From contig NZ_SAWZ01000007.1 of assembly GCF_004122095.1 (NCBI RefSeq), forward strand, positions 1-64,000: a stretch of DNA of 64,000 nucleotides, in the 5' to 3' direction. The stretch's first letter is position 1. Each line of letters starts with the position of its first letter. This document shows, piece after piece, positions 35,918 through 45,829 of the stretch. The notes under the pieces are model-generated. The model worked only from the letters and a program-made list of their open reading frames with translations. It searched no databases and had not been told where the DNA came from. The position numbers and the translations under genes are program-made. This DNA is from Pseudoxanthomonas composti (GTDB lineage: Bacteria; Pseudomonadota; Gammaproteobacteria; Xanthomonadales; Xanthomonadaceae).

Positions 35918-37015
35918 TCACTGCGCCGCAGGCCCGGCCATGGCCACCTGCACCGGCGCGGGCACGTCCAGCGTGCGCGTGGGATAGGCAAAGCGGATCC
36001 CACGTTCGGCGAATCGCTTGACCAGGCCCAGGTTGATGACCTGCTGCACGTCCATGTACGCGTTGAAGTCCGGCGTCTGCATGATGTAGACGGTCTCGAA
36101 GTCGAAGGCAGAGGGGCTGAAGCCCTTGAAGTGCGAGCGGTCGAAGCGCGCCGTGTCGATGCCTTCGACGATCTCGCGGACCAGCCTGGGGATGGCCTCC
36201 AGCTGCTCGATCGGGGTGTGGTGCGGCACACCGAACTCGAACACGATCCGCCGCGTATCCATGCGCTTGTAGTTGCGCACGCGCGTGGACAGCATGTCGC
36301 TGTTGGAGAACACCAGCTGCTCGCCGGACAGGCTGCGGATGCGCGTGGTCTTCAGGCCGACGTGCTCGATGGTGCCGGCGAACTCGTCGATCACCACGAA
36401 GTCGCCCACCACGAACGGCTTGTCGATCACGATGGACAGCGAGGCGAACAGATCGCCCAGGATGTTCTGCACCGCCAGCGCCACGGCGATGCCGCCCACG
36501 CCCAGGCCGGCCACCAGCGCGGTGATGTCCACGCCCAGGTTCTGCAGAATGACCAGCAGCACCAGCGACCACAGCACCGTCATGGCGATGAAGTTGATCG
36601 CGCCCAGGCTGGTGGTGGCGCCTAGATTGGTGTCCTGCGCCGCGCGCGTGCGCGAGCTGTCCACCCAGAACCGCACCTGGCGCGTGCCCCAGATGCCGAC
36701 CTGCACGAACAGGGCCACCGCGGCGATGTTGCCGGCGATGCTGTAGGCGCGATCAGGCAGGTCCAGCGCGGTCTGCAGGCCGAAGTTGAGCGCCTGGAAG
36801 AACAGCAGCCACAGGCGCGTGCCGCCCAGCATGTAGGCCAGCGAGTCGAAGACTCTGTCGGCGGTGGAGCCCTGCCTGGCCACGGCGCCGAGCCGGTTGA
36901 CCAGCACCGCCTTGATCGCGGCCAGGGCCAGCAGCGCCAGCAAGGTGATGCCCGCGGCGGTGGCCCAGGCCAGCAGGCGGTTCCCCAGCAGTTCGTAACT
37001 GGTCAGCCAATGCAT
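35918..37015 (-). CDS. Small-conductance mechanosensitive ion channel (MscS family)
   Basis: The 365-residue protein has four to five N-terminal helices and the MscS pore/beta/C-terminal core. Pore-lining and gating motifs include LVAGLGVGGIAVALAVQNILGDLFASLSI, followed by DKPFVVGDFVVIDEFAGTIEHVGLKTTRIRSLSGEQLVFSN, the beta-domain signature. It opens under membrane tension and releases solutes during hypo-osmotic shock. Length lies between E. coli MscS (286) and YnaI/YbdG types; the extra helices match the latter group. ATG 37015 was used. It is divergent from the small oxidoreductase-like gene. Confidence 0.9.
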   Translation of the reverse strand: MHWLTSYELLGNRLLAWATAAGITLLALLALAAIKAVLVNRLGAVARQGSTADRVFDSLAYMLGGTRLWLLFFQALNFGLQTALDLPDRAYSIAGNIAAVALFVQVGIWGTRQVRFWVDSSRTRAAQDTNLGATTSLGAINFIAMTVLWSLVLLVILQNLGVDITALVAGLGVGGIAVALAVQNILGDLFASLSIVIDKPFVVGDFVVIDEFAGTIEHVGLKTTRIRSLSGEQLVFSNSDMLSTRVRNYKRMDTRRIVFEFGVPHHTPIEQLEAIPRLVREIVEGIDTARFDRSHFKGFSPSAFDFETVYIMQTPDFNAYMDVQQVINLGLVKRFAERGIRFAYPTRTLDVPAPVQVAMAGPAAQ

Positions 37016-37114
37016 CGTGTCTCCTCATGTCATGGATGGGAGCACACCCGGTGAAGTTGGCACGCAGCCGGTGCCGGGCTGGAGGCGGACCTGAGTCCGG
37101 CGGATAATCCAGGC

Positions 37115-37285
37115 ATGCGCGATGACCAAGACCCCATGCCGATCGCACCGGAAGCGCCGTTGCCCGGCGATTGCTGCGACAGCGGCTGCGATCCGTGCGT
37201 GTACGACCTGTACGCGGAAGAGATGGCGGCCTACCGCGACAAGCTGGCGGCGTGGCGCCAGCGGCATCCGCAGGACGATGCGTGA
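37115..37285 (+). CDS. Oxidoreductase-like domain small protein (56 aa)
   Basis: This 56-residue protein lies in the MscS upstream region on the opposite strand. It reads MRDDQDPMPIAPEAPLPGD, then CCDSGCDPCVYDLYAEEM and AAYRDKLAAWRQRHPQDDA. The Cys-Cys-x3-Cys-x2-Cys cluster followed by VYDLYAEE and AAYRDKLAAW matches the small oxidoreductase-like domain found at the N-terminus of larger proteins or alone in proteobacteria. The four Cys suggest metal or redox binding; the function is unknown. Codon usage is typical of the window. Confidence 0.75.
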   Translation: MRDDQDPMPIAPEAPLPGDCCDSGCDPCVYDLYAEEMAAYRDKLAAWRQRHPQDDA

Positions 37286-37500
37286 AGGTTCACGCGAGTG
37301 TGCGTGGCCCAGGATCCCAGCCGTAGCGCGGCTTGTGAACCCTTGACAGGGACGGCGACCGGCCATTTCGCCGTGGGAATCCCACACAGGGGAACAACCG
37401 CTTCAAGCGGCGCGGTCTTGGACCGCGCATGATGGGCTACTCGAGGACACCTTCTCGAAGGATGACAGACGACTCGAGCCAAGCGCACTGTCTTGCGGGA

Positions 37501-37610
37501 GCGGCTCGAGGTGGCCTAGGGCCATCAGCCGCGAAGAGGTTCGCCCCTCAGTCCGGGCTGCAAAGGGAAAGCCTGTCCGCGGCTGATGGCCCTAGGCCAC
37601 CTCGAGCCGC
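37501..37610. repeat. Perfect 33-bp inverted repeat (extended palindromic element)
   Basis: The arm at 37501-37533 (starting GCGGCTCGAGGTGGCCTAGG) is the exact reverse complement of 37578-37610, with a 44-nt centre carrying CCCCTCAGTCCGGGCTG. The outer flanks (GGGAGC and CTACCAC) resemble the GTGGGAGC family, so this is an enlarged member. The GGCCATCAGCCGCG block also appears in the copies at 54.6 and 58.0 kb. It could fold into a very stable cruciform or RNA hairpin. Confidence 0.85.
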
Positions 37611-37687
37611 TACCACAGAAGACTGCTCCCACGGCAGGCCGCTACCACAGGACAAATTTGAGGTGATTCGAGACCCCGAGGGCCGCC

Positions 37688-37825
37688 TCAGGCCGTCGGC
37701 GCTGCCTCGACCGAGGCGGCGTGCGTCTTCAGCGGGCGATCCTGTTCAAGGTCCGCGCGCGCCAGTGCCACGCTCGCAGCGCCGAGGACGGAACAGATCA
37801 GCAGGACGATGGCGGTGCGGGACAT
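37688..37825 (-). CDS. Possible 45-residue secreted or membrane microprotein
   Basis: The frame reads MSRTAIVLLICSVLGAASVALA, a credible signal peptide or single membrane helix, then RADLEQDRPLKTHAASVE and a short tail. No ribosome site is obvious upstream of the ATG. The hydrophobic start argues for it; the lack of other support argues against. No family recognised. Confidence 0.35.
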   Translation of the reverse strand: MSRTAIVLLICSVLGAASVALARADLEQDRPLKTHAASVEAAPTA

Positions 37826-38231
37826 GGGCGGCTCGGTGCGGCTGTGGTGACTATCGAGCCCATCGGCTGGCGTCTGGGCAACTTGAGGCGCAATCGGAAC
37901 GCTTGCCCTGAACTGGGACGTGGCGCTCGTTCGCGCTGCGATGCACTCGGCACCAGGCCCGGCTGGTCGTTCCCGGACGCCACACTCCTGGTCGGCGAGG
38001 TCAGCTTCACGCTCTCGATCTCCGTCTCAACGCCCACGCGCGCTCGGACACGGACACGGAGCGCCACCCGCAGCGCCCTTGCGGGTTCGCCAACCCGAGC
38101 GACAGGTCCAAGAGCGATCGGCCTTCCGGAACCTCGCCGGCCGGTGGCGCCCAGGCGCTGAGCACGCGTCGAGGGCAGCCGAGGCATGCCGGCAGGCGGT
38201 CGGGTAGCATGCGGGCCCCTCCCCGCTCCGC

Positions 38232-39098
38232 TTGCAATCGGCGCAAGCCCGAACCTTGTCGCACGCCACCGCTCCCCTGCTGACCCACGCCACCGCTGGC
38301 GCATTGACCGCCACCCGCGATGCCGGCCTGCCCGAATGGACCGGCTCGCTGGACCTGGAGCGTTCGGTCGGCACCGCCCTGCTGCATGCCGATGTCTGGG
38401 AATGGCACGGGGTGCGCTACCCGTACCCGGGCAAGACCCGCGAGCGCACGCTGTACCACTTCGATGGCGAGGACTTCGTCGCGGTCTCGCGCTTTGCCGG
38501 GTCGCTGATCAAGCTGGTGCCCACCGAGTGGAACGTGCCGACCTTCGAGATCGACGGCATCAAGATGCTGCCGACCTCGAAGGAATCGCCGCTGGACGAT
38601 GCGCGCCGCAAGGTCGCGCTGATTGAGCCGCGCGGCAAGACGGTGCTGGATACCTGCGGCGGGCTGGGCTATTTCGCCGCCTGCTGCCTGGACGCAGGCG
38701 TGGCGCGCATCCAGTCCTTCGAGAAGAACGACAGCGTGCTGTGGCTGCGCACGCTCAACCCGTGGTCGCCGGATCCGGCCTCGGCGCAGGCCGCCGGCCG
38801 CCTGCAGCTCACCCACGGCGATGTGTCCCAGTCCATTGCCACCCTGCCCGAGGCTGGGTTCGATGCGATCCTGCACGATCCGCCGCGCTTCGGCATCGCG
38901 GGCGAGCTGTACTCGCAGGACTTCTACGCGCAGCTGGCGCGGGTGCTCAAGCGGGGCGGCAAGCTGTTCCACTACACCGGCAGTCCGAATCGACTCACCA
39001 GTGGCCGCGACGTGCCGCGCGAGGTGGTCAAGCGCCTGGAGAAGGCTGGCTTCAAGGCGCAGCCCGCGCTGGACGGCGTGCTGGCGAGCAAGCGCTGA
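38232..39098 (+). CDS. Class I SAM-dependent methyltransferase-like protein
   Basis: The product of about 288 residues has a Rossmann methyltransferase core: VLDTCGGLGYFAACCLDAG as motif I (about 140-158), an acidic end of strand 2 at IQSFEKNDS, and AILHDPPRFG as motif IV. The residues resemble spermidine-synthase-like methyltransferases that lack a known substrate. The start is uncertain: no ATG lies before the domain, and TTG at 38232 or 38256 are the best candidates, both without a clear ribosome site. The gene ends 69 bp before a strong bidirectional terminator shared with the chemoreceptor gene. Confidence 0.75.
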   Translation: MQSAQARTLSHATAPLLTHATAGALTATRDAGLPEWTGSLDLERSVGTALLHADVWEWHGVRYPYPGKTRERTLYHFDGEDFVAVSRFAGSLIKLVPTEWNVPTFEIDGIKMLPTSKESPLDDARRKVALIEPRGKTVLDTCGGLGYFAACCLDAGVARIQSFEKNDSVLWLRTLNPWSPDPASAQAAGRLQLTHGDVSQSIATLPEAGFDAILHDPPRFGIAGELYSQDFYAQLARVLKRGGKLFHYTGSPNRLTSGRDVPREVVKRLEKAGFKAQPALDGVLASKR

Positions 39099-39166
39099 GC
39101 GCCGATGCCAGTGGCAAGGTCGCGCGGGACCTGACCACGGCCAACGTCCAGCGCTGCGATACGAAC

Positions 39167-39196
39167 AAAAAAAGGGGCCATCACGGCCCCTTTTTC
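39167..39196. terminator. Bidirectional rho-independent terminator
   Basis: AAAAAGGGGCC and GGCCCCTTTTT form a perfect stem around ATCAC, with an A tract on one side and a T tract on the other. It terminates both the methyltransferase gene (+) and the chemoreceptor gene (-). Confidence 0.92.
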
Positions 39197-39225
39197 TGTC
39201 GCGATGACCGCAGTGGCGTGCGGGC

Positions 39226-41514
39226 TTAGAACTCGGCCCACTCCGCCTCGTCGGCACTCGCTTTCGCCACCGGGGCCTTGGCCGTGGTGGCCGGGCGGCG
39301 CGCCGGCGCGGCCGGCTTGCGCTTGGCTGCGCCCGCCACCGGCGCCGGGCGCGTGGCCACGGCGGCCACGGGCGCGGTCGCCGGACGTGCAGCCGCCGCG
39401 CGCAGCGCCTGCTCCTCCAGCTGGAACACCGCCACCGCCTGGGTGAGATCGGCGGCCTGGTCTTCCAGGCTCTTGGCCGCGGCGGTGGCTTCTTCCACCA
39501 GGGCCGCATTCTGCTGGGTGACATCGTCCAGCTGCATCACGGTCTTGCTGACCTGCTCGATGCCCGAGCTCTGCTCGGTGCTGGCGCTGGTGATCTCGCC
39601 CATGATGTCGGTAACCCGACGCACCGAGGTCACCACCTCGGCCATGGTGCTGCCGGCGCGGGTGACCAGCGAGGCGCCCAGGTTGATCTTCTCGCTGGAG
39701 TCCTCGATCAGTTCCTTGATCTCCTTGGCGGCGCTGGCGCTGCGCTGGGCCAGCGAGCGCACTTCCGAGGCCACCACCGCAAAGCCGCGGCCCTGTTCGC
39801 CGGCGCGCGCGGCTTCCACCGCGGCGTTGAGCGCCAGGATGTTGGTCTGGAAGGCGATGCCATCGATCACGCCGATAATGTCGGCGATCCGCGCCGAGGA
39901 GGTGGTGATGGCGGCCATGGTGCTGACCACTTCGTCCACCACCTTGCCGCCGGCCTCGGCGACCTGGCCGGCGCCCAGCGCCAGCTGGTTGGCCTGGCGG
40001 GCGTTGTCGGCGTTCTGCTTGACCGTGGAGGTCAGCTCCTCCATCGAGGCGGCGGTTTCCTCCAGGCTGGCGGCCTGCTGCTCGGTGCGCACCGACAGGT
40101 CGGCGTTGCCCAGGGCGATCTCGCCGGCGGCGGTGTTGATCGACTCGGCCGAGCGCTGGATGCCGCGCACGATGTCGGTGAGCTGCTCGGCGGTGCGGTT
40201 GGCGGCGTCGGCCAGCTGGCCGAAGGCGCCCTCGTAGTGCGTGGCCACGCGCTGGGACAGGTCGCCGTCGGCGATGGCGCCCATGATGCGGCCGACGTCG
40301 GACAGGCCGCCCTCGGCCTGCTGCATCAGTCGGTTCAACGCGCTGACCATGTCCAGGAAGGCGTGCTGGTAGCGCGCCTCCTCGCCGCGGGCGGAGAAAT
40401 CGCCGCGCGCAGCCGCATCGGCCAGGCGCGCGATGTCGCCGTTGACCGCCGACAGGTTGTGCTTCACCGCATCCAGCGCCTCGTGTAGGGCGGCACGCTG
40501 GCCCGGCAGGCGGCGCATGTCCGGGCGCAGGTCGCCATGGCCGTAGGCGTCCATGACCTGCATCGCCTCGCCGATCGCATCCAGGTGCTCGAACAGCGCG
40601 GTGTTCACGCCACGGGCCATGGTGCCGTAGTCGCCGGGGAAGTCCTCCGGCATGCGGTGGGTGATGTCCTGGCCGGCCTGCAGCTGGATCAGGCGCTGCA
40701 TCTCGTTGTTGAAGCGCTGCAGCTGTTCCTGCATCTGCTGCATGCTGGCCATCAGGCGGCCGGTCTCATCGCGGGATTCGACCTTGATCTCGTTGTGGAA
40801 ATCGCCGGCGGCGATGGCCTCGGCGGTGCGGGTGGCCGCGCTCAGCGGACGACCGATGGCCATGGCGATCAGCCAGCACAGCCCGATCACCAGCAACACC
40901 AGGCCGGCACCGATCACCGTCAGGGTCTTGGTGAAGCCCATCGCCTGGGTCTGGATGTCATCGGCGTACACGCCCATGGCCAGCGTCCACTTCCAGGCCG
41001 GGAACTGCTGGGCGAAGCTGATCTTGGGGACCTGGCCTTCCTGGCCCGGCTTGGGCGCGGAGTAGTTCACAAAGCCCGTGCCGTCGGCAGCGGCGGCTGC
41101 CAGCGACTTGTAGACGAAGACACCGTGCTCGTCCTTGTACTGGCTCATGTCCGTGCCCGGCTTGCGGGTCGGATGCAGCACCAGCTTCATCGCCGGGTCC
41201 ATGACGAAGAAGTAGTCGGTGCCGCCGTTGGTGCGCATCTGCGCCAGCGCGTTCTTGGCCGCTTCCTGTGCCTGGGCCTCATCCAGCTCCCCGGTCTTGG
41301 CCTTGCCGGCGTAGTACTCCACCACGCTCATGCCCATCTCGACCTGGGTCTTGACGCTGTTCTTGCGCGCATCGACCAGATCCAGGTACTGCAGGCGAGC
41401 CGCGGCCACGGCCAGCAGGATCACCCCCACTGTCAGCAGGGAACACAACAGGATGAACTTGCGGACAAGGGACAGGTCGGCAACGCGCCGACGCAGCAGG
41501 ATGAGCGGATGCAT
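39226..41514 (-). CDS. Methyl-accepting chemotaxis protein with cache sensor
   Basis: The 762-residue receptor has a transmembrane helix at about 20-42, a single cache periplasmic sensor (about 45-195; [46 protein letters not shown]), a second helix at about 200-222, HAMP-type linkers and a long signalling domain. The hairpin tip reads [23 protein letters not shown], with [26 protein letters not shown] just before it. The C-terminus is an Ala/Pro/Lys linker ending EWAEF, resembling the CheR/CheB-tethering pentapeptide (W-x-x-F). It signals to CheA through CheW. No other chemotaxis genes are in the window. Confidence 0.93.
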   Translation of the reverse strand: MHPLILLRRRVADLSLVRKFILLCSLLTVGVILLAVAAARLQYLDLVDARKNSVKTQVEMGMSVVEYYAGKAKTGELDEAQAQEAAKNALAQMRTNGGTDYFFVMDPAMKLVLHPTRKPGTDMSQYKDEHGVFVYKSLAAAAADGTGFVNYSAPKPGQEGQVPKISFAQQFPAWKWTLAMGVYADDIQTQAMGFTKTLTVIGAGLVLLVIGLCWLIAMAIGRPLSAATRTAEAIAAGDFHNEIKVESRDETGRLMASMQQMQEQLQRFNNEMQRLIQLQAGQDITHRMPEDFPGDYGTMARGVNTALFEHLDAIGEAMQVMDAYGHGDLRPDMRRLPGQRAALHEALDAVKHNLSAVNGDIARLADAAARGDFSARGEEARYQHAFLDMVSALNRLMQQAEGGLSDVGRIMGAIADGDLSQRVATHYEGAFGQLADAANRTAEQLTDIVRGIQRSAESINTAAGEIALGNADLSVRTEQQAASLEETAASMEELTSTVKQNADNARQANQLALGAGQVAEAGGKVVDEVVSTMAAITTSSARIADIIGVIDGIAFQTNILALNAAVEAARAGEQGRGFAVVASEVRSLAQRSASAAKEIKELIEDSSEKINLGASLVTRAGSTMAEVVTSVRRVTDIMGEITSASTEQSSGIEQVSKTVMQLDDVTQQNAALVEEATAAAKSLEDQAADLTQAVAVFQLEEQALRAAAARPATAPVAAVATRPAPVAGAAKRKPAAPARRPATTAKAPVAKASADEAEWAEF

Positions 41515-41701
41515 GCGGGATCTTCCAATTCGGGCGCCAAGTCGGCGGCTGTACGCCTTATCGGCGCGGGCCTGGGCGAGTTGAGGCCTTGATGACTTTT
41601 TCGTGACGGCCCTTCAGCACTGCCGATTCAGGCCGATACGACCATGGCGGCACCGTCTCGGCCGTCACCATCCATCGCCGGGGAGGCGCGCTCAGGCTGT
41701 C

Positions 41702-43000
41702 ATGCTCCGTACCATCGATTCGGCCCAGCTACAGCCCGGCATGTACATCCACAAGCTCCTGGGCGCGTGGGTGAAGCATCCGTTCTGGCGCGCCTCGTTC
41801 CTGGCCTCGGCCGAGGACGTGCTGTGCCTGCAGCGCAGCGCGGTGGAGCAGGTGGTGATCGATACCTCGCGCGGCCTGGACGTGGCGCAGGACCTCGGTG
41901 CTGAACAGGCCGAGCCGCCCGAGCCTGAAACCAAGCGCGACACCGCGACCGATGCGGCCCTGGACACCGCCCAGGACCAGGCGGGCGAGGCCGGGATCGA
42001 TGAGAGTGACGAAGGCCAGACCGGACGCGCCCCGGCGCCGGGCAAGGCCCCCTCCACCGCCGCCAGCAGCCTGGCCGCCGAGGTGCAGCGCGCCCGCCGC
42101 ATCTGCCTGGACGGCCGCGAGACGGTGGAAGCAATGTTCCGCGATGTGCGACTGGGGCGCACCGTGGACCCGGAGCGCGCCATGCCGCTGGTCGAACAGA
42201 TCAACGCCTCGGTCATGCGGCATCCCAACGCTCTGATCAGCGTGGCACGGCTGAAGACCGCCGACGATTACACCTACCTGCATTCGATGGCCGTGGCCGC
42301 CTTGATGAGTGCGCTGGCGCGGCAGCAGGGCCTGTCCGACGAGCAGGTGCTGGAAGCCGCCATGGGCGGCCTGCTGCACGACATGGGCAAGGCGATGACG
42401 CCGCTGGAGATCCTCAACAAGCCCGGGCGCCTGACCGATGGCGAGTTCGACGTCATGCGCCGCCACCCCAACGACGGCATGCAGCTGCTGATGGCCGCCG
42501 GCATGGACAACCCGGCGGTGCTGCAGATCGCCCTGCACCACCACGAGAAGATCGACGGCAGCGGCTACCCGCACAAGCTGGTGGGCGATGACATCAGCCT
42601 GATGGCGCGCATGGGCGCGATCTGCGACGTCTACGACGCGGTGACCTCCGACCGCCCCTACAAGTCGGGCTGGGATCCGGCCGAATCCCTGCGCCACATG
42701 GTCTCGTGGAAGGGCCACTTTGATCCCCTGCTGCTGCAGGCCTTCGTCAAGAGCCTGGGCATCTATCCGGTCGGCTCGCTGGTGCGGCTGGCCTCGGACA
42801 AGCTGGCCGTGGTGGTCGAGCAGGCGCCGGGCTCGCTGCTGATGCCGCGGGTGCGCGCTTTCTACTCGGCGCGCTCGCGCATCCAGATCCTGATCCACGA
42901 CATCGACCTGGCCACGCCCGGCTGCCAGGACCGCATCGTCAACATCGAATCGCCCGCGCAATGGGGCTTCAAGAGCCTGGAAAAGCTCTGGCTGCATTGA
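41702..43000 (+). CDS. HD-GYP cyclic di-GMP phosphodiesterase
   Basis: This 432-residue cytoplasmic protein has an N-terminal DUF3391-type domain (about 1-60; MLRTIDSAQLQPGMYIHKLLGAW), an acidic linker (about 70-125), and an HD-GYP domain (about 170-360). Metal ligands and signatures are visible: HSMAVAALM, HD at 226-227 in GGLLHDMGK, HHHEKIDGSGYP and ICDVYDAVTSDRPYK. It should hydrolyse c-di-GMP. ATG 41702 places the DUF3391 start as in relatives; the longer frame upstream has no support. It is divergent from the chemoreceptor, 187 bp apart. Confidence 0.92.
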   Translation: MLRTIDSAQLQPGMYIHKLLGAWVKHPFWRASFLASAEDVLCLQRSAVEQVVIDTSRGLDVAQDLGAEQAEPPEPETKRDTATDAALDTAQDQAGEAGIDESDEGQTGRAPAPGKAPSTAASSLAAEVQRARRICLDGRETVEAMFRDVRLGRTVDPERAMPLVEQINASVMRHPNALISVARLKTADDYTYLHSMAVAALMSALARQQGLSDEQVLEAAMGGLLHDMGKAMTPLEILNKPGRLTDGEFDVMRRHPNDGMQLLMAAGMDNPAVLQIALHHHEKIDGSGYPHKLVGDDISLMARMGAICDVYDAVTSDRPYKSGWDPAESLRHMVSWKGHFDPLLLQAFVKSLGIYPVGSLVRLASDKLAVVVEQAPGSLLMPRVRAFYSARSRIQILIHDIDLATPGCQDRIVNIESPAQWGFKSLEKLWLH

Positions 43001-43136
43001 ATCCGGCCGGGCCCGGACGCGGGCCGCAACGCTCCATCGCGTCCCAGTGCCCCTGCCCTAACGCCGCATTGCACGCGCCAGGATTATCATCGCGCCCCTG
43101 ACAGGGCCGGCACATCGCCGGCGCGGAGCGCAACAC

Positions 43137-44546
43137 ATGCAGAAGCAACCCATCGGCGTCTACGGCATGGGCGTCATGGGCCGTAACCTGGCCTTGAACA
43201 TCGCCAGCCGCGGCCACTCGGTCTCCATCTACAACCGCACCCAGGACCTGACCGACGAGGTCATGGCCGCGCATCCCGACGCCGGCCTGGTGCCGACGGC
43301 GACGCTGGAGGAATTCGTCGATTCCCTGCAGTCGCCGCGGCGCATCCTGATGATGGTCAAGGCCGGCGCGGCCACCGACTCGGTCATCGCCTCGCTCAAG
43401 CCCTTGCTGGCCCCGGGCGATGTGTTGATCGATGGCGGCAACACGTTCTTCCAGGACACGCGCAAGCGCAACGAGGAACTGGCCGCGGCCGGCCTGCACT
43501 TCATCGGCACCGGCGTGTCCGGCGGCGAGGAAGGCGCGCTCAAAGGCCCTTCGATCATGCCCGGCGGCCCCCGGGACGCCTACGAGCTGGTTGCCCCCAT
43601 CCTGACCGAGATCGCCGCGCGCGCGCCTGACGGCGAGCCGTGCGTGACCTATATCGGTCCCGACGGCGCCGGCCACTACGTCAAGATGGTCCACAACGGC
43701 ATCGAATACGGCGACATGCAGCTGATCGCCGAGAGCTACGCCGTGCTGCAGTCGGTGCTGGGCCTGTCCAACGAGGAGCTGGCCGAGGTCTACACCGACT
43801 GGAACCAGGGCGAGCTGGACAGCTACCTGATCGAGATCACCGCGCAGATCTTTCGCAAGCGCGATGACAAGACCGGACAGTCGCTGGTGGACATGGTGCT
43901 GGACCGTGCCGCGCAGAAGGGCACCGGCAAGTGGACCAGCCAGAGCGCGCTGGACCTGGGCGCGCCGCTGCCGCTGATCACCGAGGCGGTGTTCGCGCGG
44001 GTGATTTCCGCGCTCAAGTCCGAACGCGTGGCCGCGGCCAAGGTGCTGACCGGCCCGGCGGCCAAGCCGTTCCAGGGCGACCGTGCGGCCTTCATCGAGT
44101 CGGTCCGGCGCGCGCTGTATCTCAGCAAGCTGGTGTCCTACGCGCAGGGCTTCGCGCAGATGCGCGCGGCCTCGGACGAATATCACTGGGACCTGCGCTA
44201 CGGCGAGATCGCCAAGATCTTCCGCGCCGGCTGCATCATTCGCGCGCGCTTCCTGGAGAAGATCACCCAGGCCTACCAGCACGATGCGGGGCTGGCCAAC
44301 CTGCTGCTGGACCCCTACTTCCGCGACATCGCCGCCGAATACCAGAGCGCGCTGCGCGAGGTGGTGAGCACGGCGATCCAGGCCGGCATCCCGGTGCCGA
44401 CCTTCTCCTCGGCCATCGCCTACTACGACAGCTATCGCAGCGAACGCCTGCCGGCCAACCTGCTGCAGGCCCAGCGCGACCTGTTCGGCGCGCATACCTT
44501 CGAGCGCGTCGATGCGGAGGGGAGTTTTCACGCGGACTGGAGTTGA
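43137..44546 (+). CDS. gnd: 6-phosphogluconate dehydrogenase, decarboxylating
   Basis: The 469-residue cytoplasmic enzyme converts 6-phosphogluconate and NADP+ to ribulose-5-phosphate, CO2 and NADPH in the oxidative pentose phosphate path. Visible motifs: coenzyme loop [24 protein letters not shown], the substrate-binding [19 protein letters not shown], catalytic Lys in [19 protein letters not shown], and the C-terminal [15 protein letters not shown] and [35 protein letters not shown]. The length equals that of E. coli Gnd. Neither zwf nor pgl is adjacent. Confidence 0.98.
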   Translation: MQKQPIGVYGMGVMGRNLALNIASRGHSVSIYNRTQDLTDEVMAAHPDAGLVPTATLEEFVDSLQSPRRILMMVKAGAATDSVIASLKPLLAPGDVLIDGGNTFFQDTRKRNEELAAAGLHFIGTGVSGGEEGALKGPSIMPGGPRDAYELVAPILTEIAARAPDGEPCVTYIGPDGAGHYVKMVHNGIEYGDMQLIAESYAVLQSVLGLSNEELAEVYTDWNQGELDSYLIEITAQIFRKRDDKTGQSLVDMVLDRAAQKGTGKWTSQSALDLGAPLPLITEAVFARVISALKSERVAAAKVLTGPAAKPFQGDRAAFIESVRRALYLSKLVSYAQGFAQMRAASDEYHWDLRYGEIAKIFRAGCIIRARFLEKITQAYQHDAGLANLLLDPYFRDIAAEYQSALREVVSTAIQAGIPVPTFSSAIAYYDSYRSERLPANLLQAQRDLFGAHTFERVDAEGSFHADWS

Positions 44547-44848
44547 GGGGCGGCCGTGGGGTGAGGAACGAGTGCGGAGGAACGAGAAACGAGCGGCGCG
44601 CCTGAAGCGCTCCCAGCGATCTTGATCCTGCGCTTGACGAACGTCCTTGCCACGATGAAGCCCAGACGAATGTCCCTGTGGGAGCGGCATCAGCCGTGAA
44701 GAGGCTTTCCCGATAAAGCCCCTTCGCGGCTGGAGCCGCTCCCACAGTGCAAACGTGCTTGGCTCGGTGTGCAGCGCTGGCAACGCGCTCACGCGAATGT
44801 CGGACAAAAAGGGGACAATGCCGCTCTTGTCCGTGTAGGAGTCGCCTC
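44547..44848. other. Intergenic region downstream of gnd
   Basis: This gap of about 300 bp carries one palindromic repeat (44677-44746) and no gene. The 3' end, near 44800-44848, should contain the promoter and the TAGGAG ribosome site of the next gene. Confidence 0.4.
44677..44746. repeat. GTGGGAGC palindromic intergenic repeat
   Basis: TGTGGGAGCGGC at the left pairs with GCCGCTCCCACA at the right; the nested GAAGAGGCTTT...AAAGCCCCTTC arms lie inside. It is the same family as the copies at 10.7, 54.6 and 58.0 kb. Confidence 0.8.
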
Positions 44849-45739
44849 ATGCCGCAACGCAGCACCTTCCTTCCCGCCCTGCATCGCGCGCTGCGCGTGG
44901 TCGCGCTGCTGATGCTTTCGACGATCGCGGGCAACGCCCTGGCGGCGACGCCGGCCAAGGCGCAGACGCTGAAAGTGATGTCCTTCAACGTGCGCACGCC
45001 GGCCGACACCAACGACGATCGCTGGGAGAACCGCCGACAGGTGCTGTTCGACATGTTGCGCGAGCAGGATCCGGACGTGATCGGCACCCAGGAGCTGGTC
45101 AAGCGCCAGGCCAATGACATCATCGCCGCGCTGCCGCAGTACACCTGGTTCGGCACCGGCCGTCGGGGCGATGACAGCGACGAGCATATGGGCGTGTTCT
45201 ACCGGCCCGATCGTCTGCGCGTGCTGGATTCGGGCAACTTCTGGCTGTCCGACACGCCCGAGGTGCCCGGCAGCATCAGCTGGAACAACCTCATGCCGCG
45301 CATGGTGACCTGGGCGCGGTTCGAGCGCATCGCCGACGGCGCGCGCTTCACGCTGTACAACACGCATCTGCCCTATCGCGAGCAGGACGAGGACGCGCGC
45401 GAGCGCGGTGCGAAGCTGATCCTGCAACGCATGGCCTCGCTGCCGGCCAACGAGCCGTTCGTGCTGACCGGCGATTTCAACGCCAAGCCCGACAGCGGCG
45501 TGCACAAGGTGCTGACCGAAACGCTCTCCGATGCCTGGCTGTCCACCGCCCAGCGCAGCGGGCCGGAGCGCACCTTCCACAACTTCACCGGCAAGCCCGA
45601 CTACCGTATCGACTGGGTGCTGTACCGCAACCTGCAGCTGCAGTCGGTGCAGACCATCGACATGCACCGCGGCGCCCGCTATCCGTCCGATCATTTCCCG
45701 GTGCTCGCGCGCTTCCTGCTGCCGTCACCTGCACGCTGA
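44849..45739 (+). CDS. Secreted endonuclease/exonuclease/phosphatase family protein
   Basis: The 296-residue protein starts with a long signal region (VALLMLSTIAGNALAATPAKA). The DNase I-like fold carries its landmarks: LKVMSFNVRTPADTNDDRW (Asn), GTQELV (Glu), FTLYNTHLPYREQD, LTGDFNAKPDSG (Asp, Asn), YRIDWVLYR and PSDHFPVLAR (Asp, His). Members hydrolyse phosphodiesters in DNA, lipids or sugar phosphates; the substrate is unknown here. A TAGGAG site precedes the ATG. A GC-rich hairpin follows the gene. Confidence 0.85.
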   Translation: MPQRSTFLPALHRALRVVALLMLSTIAGNALAATPAKAQTLKVMSFNVRTPADTNDDRWENRRQVLFDMLREQDPDVIGTQELVKRQANDIIAALPQYTWFGTGRRGDDSDEHMGVFYRPDRLRVLDSGNFWLSDTPEVPGSISWNNLMPRMVTWARFERIADGARFTLYNTHLPYREQDEDARERGAKLILQRMASLPANEPFVLTGDFNAKPDSGVHKVLTETLSDAWLSTAQRSGPERTFHNFTGKPDYRIDWVLYRNLQLQSVQTIDMHRGARYPSDHFPVLARFLLPSPAR

Positions 45740-45745
45740 GCATCG

Positions 45746-45780
45746 GCGCCCCGCGTCCTGCCCCGCCAGACGCGGGGCGC
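45746..45780. terminator. GC-rich hairpin between convergent genes
   Basis: GCGCCCCGCGTC and GACGCGGGGCGC form a perfect 12-bp stem with an 11-nt loop, 7 nt past the stop of the endonuclease/phosphatase-family gene and 50 nt from the end of the opposing DUF6122-type gene. Confidence 0.65.
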
Positions 45781-45829
45781 TCGGCACGCGCCGCGATGTA
45801 GCGCCCGCTGCGCGCCACCGGCACCATGC

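Larger units (their letters stand above)
37286..38231. other. Long intergenic region with repeats
   Basis: This 946-bp gap holds a perfect 33-bp inverted repeat (37501-37533 and 37578-37610), a second GTGGGAGC fragment near 37624-37648, and a candidate 45-residue gene at 37688-37825. The remaining 37826-38231 is GC-rich with long chance open frames on both strands but no recognisable protein. Confidence 0.6.

Noticed and set aside
37826-38231. Possible gene in the second half of the long 37-38 kb gap
   Set aside because: Open frames exist on both strands but are Arg/Pro/Ala-rich, overlap each other and match no family.
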